Assembly: GCF_900103325.1 (NCBI RefSeq)
Contig: NZ_FMXM01000008.1
Location: forward strand, 124,001 to 188,000
Direction: 5' to 3'
Length of the DNA stretch: 64,000 bases
Source: Mesorhizobium qingshengii
GTDB taxonomy: Bacteria > Pseudomonadota > Alphaproteobacteria > Rhizobiales > Rhizobiaceae
The notes below the pieces were generated by a model that was given only the letters and a program-made list of their open reading frames with translations, made no database searches and was not told the DNA's origin. Shown in pieces: positions 25,365-34,505 of the stretch. Numbering within the stretch: the stretch's first letter is position 1; each line of letters starts with the position of its first letter. The translations under genes and the position numbers were made by a program.

Positions 25365-26138
25365 CTATGCCTCGCCGCCACCTCCCTTCTCCGCCTCCTG
25401 CTTCAGCGTCGCGATGAAACGCCTGGTGCGCTGGTGCTCGGGATTGCCGAACAGCACGGCGGCCGGTCCCTTCTCGACGATGACGCCGGCATCGAGAAAC
25501 ACCACTTCCTGCGCAATCTTGGAGGCGAGGCGCAAATCGTGCGTCGCCATCACCATGGTCGTCCCTTCGCTGGCAAGCTTGCCAAGCACGTCGACCACCT
25601 CTTGCGCCAGCTCCGGATCGAGCGCCGAGGTCGGCTCGTCGCACAGCAGCACTTTCGGCGATGGCGCCAGCGCCCGGGCGATCGCCACGCGTTGCTGCTG
25701 GCCGCCCGACAGCGTCGCCGGCCAGGCGTCGGCCTTGTGCGCCATGCCGACCTTCTCCAGCAGCGCGAGCGCCCGCTCGCGTGCCCTCTCGGGTGGCCAT
25801 TTCAGCACCGTCACCAGCCCTTCCATGACATTCTCCATCGCGGTGCGGTGCGGGAACAGCTGGAAGTTTTGGAACACCATGCCGGTCTGCAGGCGCAGGC
25901 GCTGGATGTCCTTTGCCGGGACCTTGCCACCTGGGCGGAACTCAAGCATCTCGTCGCCGATGCGCACCGTGCCCGAGGTCGGTATCTCCAGCAGGTTGAT
26001 GCAGCGCAGCAGCGTGCTCTTGCCGCCGCCCGAAGGACCGACCAGCGCGGTGACGCTGCCCTCGGCGATGGTGACCGTCACGCCCTTCAGCACGAGATTG
26101 TCGCCGAAGCGCTTTTCGATGTTGGTGAGGCCGATCAT
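25365..26138 (-). CDS. amino-acid ABC transporter ATP-binding protein
   Basis: A 257-residue ATPase of the polar amino-acid uptake (PAAT) class. It has Walker A GPSGGGKST, the Q-loop MVFQNFQLFPHRT, the signature LSGGQQQR, Walker B LLCDEPTSALDP and the switch His in MATHD. It overlaps the permease gene by 4 nt (ATGA), so the two are coupled. It is last in an operon ordered binding protein, permease, ATPase. The closest layout is the cystine/glutamine-type systems, but the substrate is not set by sequence. Confidence 0.92.
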   Translation of the reverse strand: MIGLTNIEKRFGDNLVLKGVTVTIAEGSVTALVGPSGGGKSTLLRCINLLEIPTSGTVRIGDEMLEFRPGGKVPAKDIQRLRLQTGMVFQNFQLFPHRTAMENVMEGLVTVLKWPPERARERALALLEKVGMAHKADAWPATLSGGQQQRVAIARALAPSPKVLLCDEPTSALDPELAQEVVDVLGKLASEGTTMVMATHDLRLASKIAQEVVFLDAGVIVEKGPAAVLFGNPEHQRTRRFIATLKQEAEKGGGGEA

Positions 26139-26815
26139 GAGCGCGCCTCCAGGAAGCCGCCATAGCGGTTGAGCCGCGTTTCCAGCCGCGTCTGCAAGGC
26201 CGACAACACCGAGCTAAGCGCCAAATAGAGGATCGCCGCCTCGACATAGAGGATAAGCGGCTCATAGGTGGTGGCGACGATGCGCTGCGCTGCCTGGAAC
26301 ATCTCCGGCACCGTGATGGCGGCGGCCAGCGACGTGTCCTTGACCAGCGAGATGAAGGTGTTGGAGAGCGGTGGCACCGCGACCCGGCCGGCCTGCGGCA
26401 GGATGGTGCGCCGCATCGCCTGGCTCCATGTCATGCCGATCGAATAAGCGGCTTCCCACTGGCCCTTCGGCACCGAGCCGATGGCGGCGCGAATGATTTC
26501 CGACGTGTAGGCGCCGATGTTGAGCGTGAAGCCGATCAACGCCGCCGGAAAGGCGTCGAGCAGGATGCCGACCGAGGGCAGGCCGTAGAAGATGAGGAAC
26601 AGTTGCACCAAGAGCGGCGTGCCACGGAAGATCCAGACATAGAAGCGCACAAGCGCGACCAGCGGCTTCGGGCCGAACAGCCGGGCAAGTGCCGCGCCCA
26701 GGCCGACGGTCAGGCCAAGCACGAAAGACAGCAGTGTCAACGGCACGGTGAAGATCAGCGCCGCCCACAAAAGCGAAGGCAGCGACTCCAGCATCAGTTG
26801 CAGCCAGTGCGGCAC
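26135..26815 (-). CDS. amino-acid ABC transporter permease
   Basis: A 226-residue inner-membrane permease of the HisM/GlnP class, with about five hydrophobic segments. The EAA loop that docks to the ATPase is seen around GQWEAAYSIGMTWSQAMRRT, followed by ILPQAGRVAVPPLSN. It lies 155 bp after the binding-protein gene, past a strong hairpin that should lower its expression relative to the binding protein. It overlaps the ATPase gene by 4 nt. Confidence 0.92.
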   Translation of the reverse strand: MPHWLQLMLESLPSLLWAALIFTVPLTLLSFVLGLTVGLGAALARLFGPKPLVALVRFYVWIFRGTPLLVQLFLIFYGLPSVGILLDAFPAALIGFTLNIGAYTSEIIRAAIGSVPKGQWEAAYSIGMTWSQAMRRTILPQAGRVAVPPLSNTFISLVKDTSLAAAITVPEMFQAAQRIVATTYEPLILYVEAAILYLALSSVLSALQTRLETRLNRYGGFLEARS

Positions 26816-26895
26816 GAAGGCCCCTCCTTGCGATTTGCCGTTCCAGGCGAGACGGCTTCATCGAAGCGCGAACACACGCGCCATATCACGCCAAA

Positions 26896-26927
26896 GGCGG
26901 CGGGCCGTCAAAAGACGGTCCGCCGCC
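26896..26927 (-). terminator. intra-operon hairpin between binding protein and permease
   Basis: A 14-bp stem with one G-U pair around a 4-nt loop (TTTT on the minus strand), with GGCGGCGG-type arms. It follows the binding-protein stop by 43 nt and precedes the permease start by 80 nt. It is probably a partial terminator or mRNA 3' protector, as is common in such operons. Confidence 0.65.
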
Positions 26928-26970
26928 AGGCATCCTTGCATGGGCCGGCAAACCGGCCCGCCTCGTGAAA

Positions 26971-27744
26971 TTACTTCGACACGTCCTGACCGAAATAGGT
27001 GTCGGCGATCTTCTTGTAGGTGCCGTCGGCCTTGATGTCGGCCAGCGCCTTGTTGATAGCGGCAACCAGCTCCGGATCGCCCTTGCGCACGATGACGCCG
27101 GAATAGTCGGCGTTTTCTTCCTGCGCCGCGATCTTCACATTGGCATCCGGCTTGTGCTTCTTGAAGTCGAGGAACGACAGGCTGTCATTGATGGTGGCGT
27201 CGGCGCGGCCGGTCAAAAGCAGCTGGATCGACTGGTCGAACCCATCGGTGCCGACGAGCTCGGCGCCGTTCGTCTCGGCCAGCTTGCCGAAGTTCGAGGT
27301 CAGCGACTGCGCCGATTTCTTGCCCTTGAGATCGGCGAAGGTCTTGATGTCGGTGTTGTCGCCGCGCACGATCAGCACCGCCTTGGAGGCGATATAGGGA
27401 TCGGAGAAGTCATACTTGGCCTTGCGGGCGTCGGTGATGCCGACTTCGTTGATGACGGCATCATAGCGATTGGCGTCGAGGCCGGCTATCAGCCCGTCCC
27501 ACTTGCCTTCGAGGAACTCCACCTTGACGCCGAGCTTCTCGCCAATCGCCTTGGCGATCTCGACGTCGAAGCCGACCAGCGCGCCGGCGGCATCATGATA
27601 GGTGAACGGTGCATAGGTACCTTCCGTGCCGACCTTGATGACCCCGGCCTGCTTGATTTGGTCGAGATTGGCGCCGGCATGGCCAGCGGTGACAGCCAGA
27701 ACCTGCAGCGTTCCGGCGACGATGAGCGACTTGAGCCATTTCAT
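26971..27744 (-). CDS. polar amino-acid ABC transporter substrate-binding protein
   Basis: A 257-residue periplasmic receptor. The signal peptide (LIVAGTLQVLAVTAGHAG) is followed by the family start IKQAGVIKVGTEGTYAPFTY. Further on come GFDVEIAKAIGEKLGVKVEF and DAVINEVGITDARKAKYDFS, the second-lobe pattern of PAAT receptors. It has the size and features of cystine/FliY-like binding proteins. It is first in its operon and divergent from rpoH2 across 327 bp. Confidence 0.92.
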   Translation of the reverse strand: MKWLKSLIVAGTLQVLAVTAGHAGANLDQIKQAGVIKVGTEGTYAPFTYHDAAGALVGFDVEIAKAIGEKLGVKVEFLEGKWDGLIAGLDANRYDAVINEVGITDARKAKYDFSDPYIASKAVLIVRGDNTDIKTFADLKGKKSAQSLTSNFGKLAETNGAELVGTDGFDQSIQLLLTGRADATINDSLSFLDFKKHKPDANVKIAAQEENADYSGVIVRKGDPELVAAINKALADIKADGTYKKIADTYFGQDVSK

Positions 27745-27955
27745 TTTTCTGTGATCCCGTCCTTGGCTTGATATCCGGCATGTTGTGAGCGCTGGAAACT
27801 GACAGATGCAAGACGAAAAAATAAGGAACAGGATTTCAAAAACAATGGGTTTCTGAAACCAGATTCTCTAGATGGCATGTTCCAGCGGCGATTGACGTCG
27901 TTGTCGGTCAGCGCCGACACCTCTCAGGCACCACGATTCGCCGGGCAACAGCCAC

Positions 27956-27981
27956 GGAACCATTCCCGCACATGGCACGTT
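27956..27981 (+). promoter_or_regulatory. general-stress (EcfG/RpoE2) promoter of rpoH2
   Basis: GGAAC at 27956-27960 and CGTT at 27978-27981 are separated by 17 bp, a perfect match to the alphaproteobacterial EcfG promoter form GGAAC-N16/17-CGTT. It lies about 90 bp before rpoH2. In Sinorhizobium meliloti rpoH2 is known to depend on the EcfG sigma factor RpoE2. No other gene is seen in the 327-bp divergent spacer. Confidence 0.8.
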
Positions 27982-28071
27982 CTGGGTTTGTAGGGCACGA
28001 CGCCGCCATTTCAACCCGGCGCCTGTCAAACTTGCAAAGTCATCCGCATCGCCTGAGCCAGGGAGCGCCTC

Positions 28072-28935
28072 ATGATGGAAGACACAGCAGGACGGATCAT
28101 GGTCCGCGCGGCAATGAAGGCCCCCTATCTCGAACGTGACGAGGAGCATCGGCTCGCATTGCGCTGGAAGCAGGACAACGACCAGAACGCGCTGCACAGC
28201 ATCACCGTTGCCCATATGCGGTTGGTCATTTCCATGGCCTCCAAATTCCGCCACTACGGTCTGCCGCTTGGCGATCTGATCCAGGAAGGTCATGTCGGGC
28301 TGCTTGAAGCGGCGGCCCGCTTCGAGCCGGAGCGCGAAGTGCGGTTCTCGACCTACGCGACCTGGTGGATCCGCGCCTCGATGCAGGACTACATCCTGCG
28401 CAACTGGTCGATCGTGCGTGGCGGCACCAGCTCGGCGCAGAAGGCGCTGTTCTTCAATCTGCGGCGCTTGCGTGCCCGTCTGGCGAATGGTGCCGAACCG
28501 CTGTCCAATGCAACGCTCTACCGGGAAGTGTCGGCCGCGCTCGGCGTCTCCGAAGCCGATGTCGCCATGATGGATTCACGGCTGTCGGCGCCCGACTCCT
28601 CGCTCAACATGCCGCTGGCCGACGATGCGGGTGCCACCGAGCGCATGGATTTCCTGGTCTCGGACGATCCGCTGCCCGACGAGGTCGCCGGCGACACGAT
28701 CGATGTCGAGCGCCGTTTGGTCTGGCTGAAAGCAGCACTTGGCGCGCTCAACGCGCGCGAACTGAGGATCATCGAGGAGCGCCGGCTGAGCGACGAGGGG
28801 GCGACGCTCGAGGCACTCGGCGAGACGCTCGGAATTTCCAAGGAGCGCGTCCGCCAGATCGAGGCCCGCGCCATGGAAAAGCTAAAGATCGCGCTGGTGA
28901 AGCAGAATCCTGAATTTCTGGCGACAGCCGCTTGA
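28072..28935 (+). CDS. rpoH2: RNA polymerase sigma factor RpoH (RpoH2 type)
   Basis: A 287-residue alternative sigma factor of the sigma-32 class. Region 2 is clear: NALHSITVAHMRLVISMASK, then GLPLGDLIQEGHVGLLEAAA and VRFSTYATWWIRASMQDYIL. The RpoH box follows as RGGTSSAQKALFFNLRRL. Region 4 has the HTH EALGETLGISKERVRQIEAR near the C-terminus. Synteny near pha genes, fdxA and carD and the EcfG promoter both point to the RpoH2 paralogue, which serves general and oxidative stress, rather than RpoH1. Start codons at 28072 and 28075 are both ATG. Confidence 0.9.
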   Translation: MMEDTAGRIMVRAAMKAPYLERDEEHRLALRWKQDNDQNALHSITVAHMRLVISMASKFRHYGLPLGDLIQEGHVGLLEAAARFEPEREVRFSTYATWWIRASMQDYILRNWSIVRGGTSSAQKALFFNLRRLRARLANGAEPLSNATLYREVSAALGVSEADVAMMDSRLSAPDSSLNMPLADDAGATERMDFLVSDDPLPDEVAGDTIDVERRLVWLKAALGALNARELRIIEERRLSDEGATLEALGETLGISKERVRQIEARAMEKLKIALVKQNPEFLATAA

Positions 28936-28978
28936 GGCCGTGCGGGCGCATCGGCGCCCGGCGGCTTGCAACGAATGC

Positions 28979-30448
28979 TCACTTGTCAGTGACGATCTTG
29001 ACCTTGTCGCCGGCCGAAACCGCGGCGCCCGGCGACAGCGCATTGAGCACGCGGAACAGGTCGAGCTTGCGGTCGACGCCGACCATCTGGGCCGAAAGCG
29101 AACCCATCGTCTGGCCCGGCTGGACCGTGACGACGCGGATATGCAGCGGCTTCAACGCCGCCTTTTCGGCAGCACTGAGGATACGGAACGAGCCGCTCAC
29201 CGAACGCGCCACGGTGTCCAGCGAGGTGCTGGCCGAGGGTGCCGCGGTCAGCAGTCGATAGACCTGGCCGCCGGCACGGATCACCGCGATGTCGAACTGC
29301 CAGCCTTCGGCGCCGGCATGCGCGGTCGCCGCCTCGTTGCCGTTGATCGTTTCCTGCTTGACGCTGCTGTCGTCGAGACCGGCCACCCAGCCGCTGCGGA
29401 TATAGTCGGTCAGCGCGCGGTTCTTGTCGATCGAGACGCCATCAAAGCGGATCGCAATGTCGCCCGGCCCGGTTGCCGTCACCGCGGCCGCCGAATTGTC
29501 GATAATGAAGCCCTCGGGTACCGAGAAGGACACGCCGAGGCCCGGATGCAGGAAGGTCTCGCCGCGCACATAGCCTTCCTCGGGTGTGTCGCCATAAAGC
29601 AGGCCGTCTATGCCGGCGAGGAAGGAATCGCGGTCGCGCGTGCCGACGCCGGGCGCGCCGAACTGGCGGGCATGGCGCTGCGCCAGATCGATGCGCTGCG
29701 GCGTGTTGGGATGCGTCGCCAGGAAGTCGAGGCTGGCATCGGTGGCACCGCTGATCGAGCGGAAGTCGGTGTAGGCCGACATCGACTGCAGGAAGCGGCC
29801 GGCGGCGAAAGGATCGTAACCGGCTTCGCCGATCGACTTGATGCCGATGGCGTCGGCCTCCAGCTCCTGGTTGCGCGAGAACTGCGCGAGTCTCAGCTTG
29901 CCGCGGATCAGCGCCGCCTTGGCGGTCGGGCTGTCGCCGAGCACGTCCGAGACGACCTTGGTCGCCAGGCCCTCCTCGGCCTCCAGCTGCTGGCGCTGCA
30001 AGCCGTGGTTGGCGGTGACGTGGCCCATCTCATGGGCGATGACCGCCGCAAGCTCGGCCGAATCATTGGCCAGCGCCAGCAAGCCACGGGTGATGTAGAG
30101 ATAGCCGCCCGGCAGCGCGAAAGCGTTGACGTTGGGCGAATTCAGAATGGTGATGCGATAGGTCTGCGTTGGATTGGCCGACACCACGGTCAAATTGCCG
30201 ACTACCTTGGCGACCATGCGCTCGAGCTTGGGGTCGGAATATTCGCCGCCATAGGTGGCCAGGATGCGCGGATGCTGTGCCTTGGCCAGTTCGGCGAGCT
30301 TGTTGTTGGCGCCGACATTGTCGACGGTGATCGGCTTGTCTGATGGCTGGAAGCCGGATTCCTGGACTTCCGGAGGCGTGAACATCTGGCAGCTTGCCAA
30401 CGCCACGGCAAAGCCAGCCAGCGCCAGAAAGCGCGCCAGCGGGTTCAT
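28979..30448 (-). CDS. M48 family metalloprotease lipoprotein with LysM-like end
   Basis: A 489-residue periplasmic zinc protease. The signal sequence has a lipobox with Cys20 (VALASC), so the protein should be lipid-anchored. The zinc motif HEMGH is at residues 139-143, with a downstream ELEADAIG giving the third ligand, as in BepA/YfgC-type M48 proteases. The C-terminal part (VVTVQPGQTMGSLSAQ to VKIVTDK) resembles a LysM/FimV-like module for peptidoglycan contact. The ATG at 30448 is chosen for the signal sequence; the frame is open upstream. Likely role: outer-membrane protein quality control. It converges with rpoH2. Confidence 0.88.
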   Translation of the reverse strand: MNPLARFLALAGFAVALASCQMFTPPEVQESGFQPSDKPITVDNVGANNKLAELAKAQHPRILATYGGEYSDPKLERMVAKVVGNLTVVSANPTQTYRITILNSPNVNAFALPGGYLYITRGLLALANDSAELAAVIAHEMGHVTANHGLQRQQLEAEEGLATKVVSDVLGDSPTAKAALIRGKLRLAQFSRNQELEADAIGIKSIGEAGYDPFAAGRFLQSMSAYTDFRSISGATDASLDFLATHPNTPQRIDLAQRHARQFGAPGVGTRDRDSFLAGIDGLLYGDTPEEGYVRGETFLHPGLGVSFSVPEGFIIDNSAAAVTATGPGDIAIRFDGVSIDKNRALTDYIRSGWVAGLDDSSVKQETINGNEAATAHAGAEGWQFDIAVIRAGGQVYRLLTAAPSASTSLDTVARSVSGSFRILSAAEKAALKPLHIRVVTVQPGQTMGSLSAQMVGVDRKLDLFRVLNALSPGAAVSAGDKVKIVTDK

Positions 30449-30558
30449 TCGTAGTCTGTCAACGCCGATCGCCAGAACGGCTTCCTTTCGGGTCCCGGCG
30501 CATGACCACGAAAATCGGGGGCGATCTTCGGAACGTGTCACGCGCAAAAAACAAACTG

Positions 30559-30606
30559 CTACAGCATCCGTCGTGCGTCCTTCCGGACGCGCGGCGGATG
30601 CTGTAG
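30559..30606. repeat. RIME-like 48-nt hairpin repeat
   Basis: CTACAGCATCCG at 30559-30570 pairs with CGGATGCTGTAG at 30595-30606. The pairing continues inward with only two G-U pairs to a TTCC loop. The CTACAGC...GCTGTAG ends and the inner GCGTCC/GGACGC are those of the rhizobial intergenic mosaic elements. It lies between thiQ and the M48 gene. Confidence 0.75.
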
Positions 30607-30707
30607 GCAAATCACGGCGTGTGCCGGACCAGTAGGGCGGACCTAGCCACACTACCCCAGTCATGGCAAGCAAGCGCCACATCGCCTGAACCCGGTTTGG
30701 CCGTAAA

Positions 30708-31490
30708 TTATGTCCGCTTCCGGGCAATATCTCGTGATACGGCATCCCTGGCACTTGCACCGACATAGCGCCGGAACACGTCCGGACCAGCCCCGGCAAA
30801 GAAATCTTCCGCCTTGCCGGTTGCCGCTACCACGCCATTGTCCAGGAACACCACGTGCTGGCTGATACGACGGGCATCTTCGGGCTGGTGCGTGACGAAC
30901 AGCACCGTCATGCCGCGTTCGGCGTGCACAGCGGCGATGAGGTCGAGCATGTCATCGCGAAGCGCCGGCCCGAGCGAAGCGAAGGGTTCGTCAAGCAGGA
31001 GCACCGGACGATCGCGCACCAGCACACGAGCCAGTGCGACGCGCTGGCGTTCACCACCGGAGAGTTCGCGCGGCAGGCGCCTTTCCTTGCCGGCAAGGCC
31101 GGTGCGCTCCAGCGCCGCGGCGATGGCGGTCCGGTCAGCCTCGGTCAGCCGCAGGGACGGCGAACGGCCGAGCCCGACATTCTGCTCGACGGAAAGATGG
31201 GCGAAAAGGTTGTTTTCCTGGAACACCATCGACACCGGCCGCGCCGAAGGCGGCTCGGCACTGACATCGGCGCCGCCGATCAGCACGCGGCCGGACTGCG
31301 GCATCTCGAACCCGGCGATCAGATTGAGCAGCGTCGACTTGCCGGAACCGCTCGGCCCCATGATGGCGGTGATTTTCGCCGCGGCGAAATCGACATCGAA
31401 GACAAGCGGCGCTTCGCCATAGCTGAACGACACCTTGTCCAGCCGCACCGAAGCGCCCTTTTCAAGCCTGCTGGCCGCCCCGTCAGGCAT
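30708..31490 (-). CDS. thiQ: thiamine ABC transporter ATP-binding protein
   Basis: A 260-residue ATPase for uptake of thiamine or its phosphates. It has Walker [10 protein letters not shown], the Q-loop [14 protein letters not shown], the signature LSGGERQR, Walker [13 protein letters not shown] and the switch His in VTHQPEDA. The [10 protein letters not shown] and [12 protein letters not shown] segments are those of ThiQ. It overlaps thiP by 8 nt and is last in the thiB-thiP-thiQ operon. Confidence 0.93.
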   Translation of the reverse strand: MPDGAASRLEKGASVRLDKVSFSYGEAPLVFDVDFAAAKITAIMGPSGSGKSTLLNLIAGFEMPQSGRVLIGGADVSAEPPSARPVSMVFQENNLFAHLSVEQNVGLGRSPSLRLTEADRTAIAAALERTGLAGKERRLPRELSGGERQRVALARVLVRDRPVLLLDEPFASLGPALRDDMLDLIAAVHAERGMTVLFVTHQPEDARRISQHVVFLDNGVVAATGKAEDFFAGAGPDVFRRYVGASARDAVSRDIARKRT

Positions 31491-33204
31491 CCCGGTACTT
31501 CTCCCTTCCCAGCCAGTGCGCCGCCATGATCAATGCGAGGCAGACGAGGCCGAGCAGCAGCGCCAGACCAGCGGCGTCCTCGGTGCGGTAGCTGCCCATG
31601 CGCGCCAGGAGAAGGTAGGGCAATGTCTGTACGGAATCACTGCCGAACAGCGCGATGACGCCGAGATCGCCGAGCGACAGCGCCATGGCAAAAGCGAAAG
31701 CAGTCGCAAGCGGCCGCCGCAGCGACGGCCAGTCGACCAGAATGAGCCGGTTCCAGCCCGCAATGCCGAGCTGTTCACAGAGCCGTTCGTGGCGCTCGCT
31801 CGCCGCATCATAGGCGGGACGGACAGCGCGCAGCGCGAACGGCATTGCCATCACGGCGTTGACGGTGACGACCATGACCGGGGCGATGGCGAAGACGTCG
31901 CCGATATGACGCAGCAACAGGAACCAGCCGGCGCCGATGACGATCGGGGGCACGACGAGGACAAAACCGGCGCCGGTATCGGTGGCATGTTCGAGCAGTG
32001 TCCTTGCGCTGGCGCGGCGAGCGAGCGCCAGCGCCCGGCGTGCCATGGTCAGCGCCAGCGACAGCATCACCGAAAGCAGTGCCGACAGGAAAGCGAGCAC
32101 CACACTGGTCAGTGTCGCCTGTCGCACGGCGGCCTCACCGGCCAGCCGGCCGAGATCGGCGCCGAGCCCGGCCATCACCGTCGCCGCCATCGGCCCGACA
32201 ACGAACGCCAGCGCAAGCAGGATCAGCACGACGTTCAGCGAGGTCTCGGTCCCACTGACGGAAAGATAGCGGCGCGGCGCGACCGGCAGGCTGGTGTCGC
32301 CGACGGCATTGGCGCCGAGCCGCGTCAGCGCCAGCGCCACGACAAAGGTCAACGCGATCTGCAGCAATGTCAGAGTGACGGCCCGCGCGGGATCGAAATC
32401 GAAGCGCAGCGCCTGATAGATGCCGACCTCGAGTGTCGTCGCGGCCGGCCCGCCGCCGAGCGTCAGCACGATCGTGAAGGATGTGATGCAGAGCATGAAG
32501 ACAAGCCCGGCAACCCCTGGCAGGGATGCCCGCAGCGTCGGCCATTCGATCAGCCGGTACGCCGGCCGGGCCCCCATGCCGAGTTGGCTCGCCAGCCGCC
32601 ATTGGTCGGCCGGTATGGTCTGCAGCGCCTCGAGGAATAGCCTTGCCGCCAGCGGCAGGTTGAAGAAGACATGCGCGACGAGAATGCCCGACAAGCCATA
32701 GATGCCCGGCCAACCCTGGCCGCCGACCGTGCTCAGAAAGCCGGCGAAATAGCCGGCGCGGCCATAGAGGGCGAGGATGCCGAGAGCCGCGACGATGGCC
32801 GGCAGCGCCAACGGCACGGCGAAAAGCTGCAGGATGAAAGCGCGGCCGAGGAAACGTGGATGCCGCGACAGGGCGCGCGCCACGAACAGTGCCGGGCCGA
32901 CGGAAAGCAGCGTCGAAAGTGCCGCCTGCCACAGCGTGAAGCGCACGACGCGCAGGAGATAGGGATCGAAGGCTGCCCATGCGCCGGAAAAGTCATGGGC
33001 GCCTTCGAAGAGCAGGCCGGCAAACGCGCCGCCAATCAGCAGCGCGATTGCGGCAAGTGCGACAATGCCAGCGGTGATGCGAAAATCAGAGGACGCGCGC
33101 CTTCCACCCTCCCCCTTGTGGGGAGGGTCGGAGCGCGGATGACGCGAAGCGGTGTCCGCGAGCCGGGGTGGGGGTGAGGCCGTGCTCAGCGTCGCAACCC
33201 CCAC
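31483..33204 (-). CDS. thiP: thiamine ABC transporter permease, start inside a repeat
   Basis: A 573-residue double-length permease with about 12 membrane segments and two EAA loops (near [19 protein letters not shown] and [17 protein letters not shown]), as in ThiP. The first roughly 33 codons come from a palindromic intergenic repeat, and the family sequence starts only around [14 protein letters not shown]. The only usable start in the frame is the GTG at 33204, itself inside the repeat; no ATG, GTG or TTG lies between the repeat and the first helix. It overlaps thiQ by 8 nt and lies 55 bp after thiB. The N-terminus may therefore be a fusion made by repeat insertion, or translation may start at a non-standard codon. 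Confidence 0.88.
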   Translation of the reverse strand: MGVATLSTASPPPRLADTASRHPRSDPPHKGEGGRRASSDFRITAGIVALAAIALLIGGAFAGLLFEGAHDFSGAWAAFDPYLLRVVRFTLWQAALSTLLSVGPALFVARALSRHPRFLGRAFILQLFAVPLALPAIVAALGILALYGRAGYFAGFLSTVGGQGWPGIYGLSGILVAHVFFNLPLAARLFLEALQTIPADQWRLASQLGMGARPAYRLIEWPTLRASLPGVAGLVFMLCITSFTIVLTLGGGPAATTLEVGIYQALRFDFDPARAVTLTLLQIALTFVVALALTRLGANAVGDTSLPVAPRRYLSVSGTETSLNVVLILLALAFVVGPMAATVMAGLGADLGRLAGEAAVRQATLTSVVLAFLSALLSVMLSLALTMARRALALARRASARTLLEHATDTGAGFVLVVPPIVIGAGWFLLLRHIGDVFAIAPVMVVTVNAVMAMPFALRAVRPAYDAASERHERLCEQLGIAGWNRLILVDWPSLRRPLATAFAFAMALSLGDLGVIALFGSDSVQTLPYLLLARMGSYRTEDAAGLALLLGLVCLALIMAAHWLGREKYRDA

Positions 33205-33249
33205 CCCGCTCCGCTTCGCGGATCGACCCTCCCCACAAGAGGGAGGGTG
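33105..33249. repeat. 145-bp palindromic intergenic repeat inserted in the thi operon
   Basis: Outer arms at 33105-33130 and 33224-33249 are inverted copies with one mismatch in 26. Inner arms at 33164-33175 and 33197-33208 are perfect over 12 nt (CGGGGTGGGGGT and complement). The GGGAGGGT-rich ends resemble repeats scattered through Mesorhizobium genomes. It occupies the thiB-thiP junction and encodes the first codons of thiP. Confidence 0.85.
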
Positions 33250-33259
33250 AAGAGCGCGC

Positions 33260-34258
33260 TCATTTGCTCATCACCGCCAGCCATTCATCGACCCAGGCCT
33301 TGCGGTTGGCCGCGACCTCCTCGGGGCTGAACAGCAAGGTCTTGGTCGGCTTGACCAGTTTGTCGAAGGCCGGATTGAGCGGCTTGTCGGTCTTGCCGGC
33401 CGGGAACATCCAGTTGGTCTCGGGGATGGCGTCCTGGAATTTCGGTCCGGTCATGAAGGTCATGAACTTCTCCGCAAGCGGATTTTTCGCGCCTGTCGTG
33501 GTGATGCCGGCGACCTCGATCTGCAGGTACTCGCCCTCCTCGAAGGACGCGGCCTGGTAGCGCTCGGTATTCTCGGCGACCATATGGTAGGCCGGCGAAG
33601 TGGTGTAGGACAGCACCATCGGCGCCTCGCCCTTGGTGAACAGGCCATAGGCTTCGCTCCAGCCCGGCGTCACGGTCAGCACCTTCGCCTTGAGCTTGGC
33701 CCAAGCTTCCGGCGCCTTGTCGCCATAGACCGACTTCACCCACAACAGCAGGCCAAGGCCCGGCGTAGAGGTGCGCGGATCCTGGATGACGATCTTGTCG
33801 TCGGCGCTGCCCTCGACCAGGTCCTTCAGGCTCTTGGGTGGTGTCTTTAGCTTCTCGGTGTCGTAGACGACGGCGAAGTAACCGTAGTCAAAGGGGACAA
33901 AAGTGTCGTCGCTCCAGCCGCCCGGCACGTTGATGTCCGCCACCGCGCCATGCGGCGCGAACAGGCCGGTGGCCTTGGCATCGGCGGTGAGATTGGTGTC
34001 GAGGCCAAGCACGATGTCGGCCTTGGTCGATGCCCCTTCCAGCTTGACCCGGTTGAGCAGCGCCACGCCATCGGCGACCGAGACGAAGTCGACATCGCAG
34101 CCGCATTCGGCTTCGAATTCCTTCTTCACCACCGGACCGGGCCCCCAGTCGGCGGTGAAGCTCTCATAGGTGTAGATGGTGAGCTTGTCCTTGGCCAAGG
34201 CTGGCCCGGACAGGACAACGGCCATTGCTGAGACAAGAGAGTATAAAAGCGTGCGCAT
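33260..34258 (-). CDS. thiB: thiamine ABC transporter substrate-binding protein
   Basis: A 332-residue periplasmic receptor. The signal peptide [16 protein letters not shown] is followed by [20 protein letters not shown], the ThiB start. [20 protein letters not shown] and the C-terminal [14 protein letters not shown] also fit. The ATG at 34258 follows AAGGAGGCGCC. The TPP riboswitch lies 53-152 bp ahead, so the operon is shut off when thiamine pyrophosphate is plentiful. Confidence 0.95.
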   Translation of the reverse strand: MRTLLYSLVSAMAVVLSGPALAKDKLTIYTYESFTADWGPGPVVKKEFEAECGCDVDFVSVADGVALLNRVKLEGASTKADIVLGLDTNLTADAKATGLFAPHGAVADINVPGGWSDDTFVPFDYGYFAVVYDTEKLKTPPKSLKDLVEGSADDKIVIQDPRTSTPGLGLLLWVKSVYGDKAPEAWAKLKAKVLTVTPGWSEAYGLFTKGEAPMVLSYTTSPAYHMVAENTERYQAASFEEGEYLQIEVAGITTTGAKNPLAEKFMTFMTGPKFQDAIPETNWMFPAGKTDKPLNPAFDKLVKPTKTLLFSPEEVAANRKAWVDEWLAVMSK

Positions 34259-34310
34259 CGGCGCCTCCTTCGTTCGAATTGAAAGGAATTGAGGCGTCGG
34301 ACTATCCGAA

Positions 34311-34410
34311 ACGTCTAATCCCTCCGCCGGTACAAACCGGATCAGGTTCAGCGGGTTGGCGAGACTGCCTCTCAGCCGGTCCGCGAAAGATCGCGTCCGG
34401 CACCCCGTTA
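34311..34410 (-). ncRNA. TPP riboswitch (THI element)
   Basis: On the minus strand the conserved elements occur in order: ACGGGGTGCC, the P3 arm, GGCTGAGAGG, ACCCGCTGAACCTGATC and GTACCGGCGGAGGGA. These are the thi-box core bases that bind thiamine pyrophosphate. It controls thiB-thiP-thiQ. The RNA ends about 50 nt before the thiB start, so control of translation or early termination are both possible. Confidence 0.95.
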
Positions 34411-34505
34411 GAGCGTTTCGACACATAGGCCCGGCCGATGAACCGCGCAAGTGGGAGTCTGCCGGCCTTCCGTTTCCGTTGCCGGGCTGGTAAGGGCCAC
34501 AAGAT

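Noticed and set aside
28943..28960. Hairpin CGGGCGC/GCGCCCG after rpoH2 as an intrinsic terminator
   Set aside because: A 7-bp GC stem with ATCG loop lies between rpoH2 and the M48 gene, but no T-run follows on either strand.
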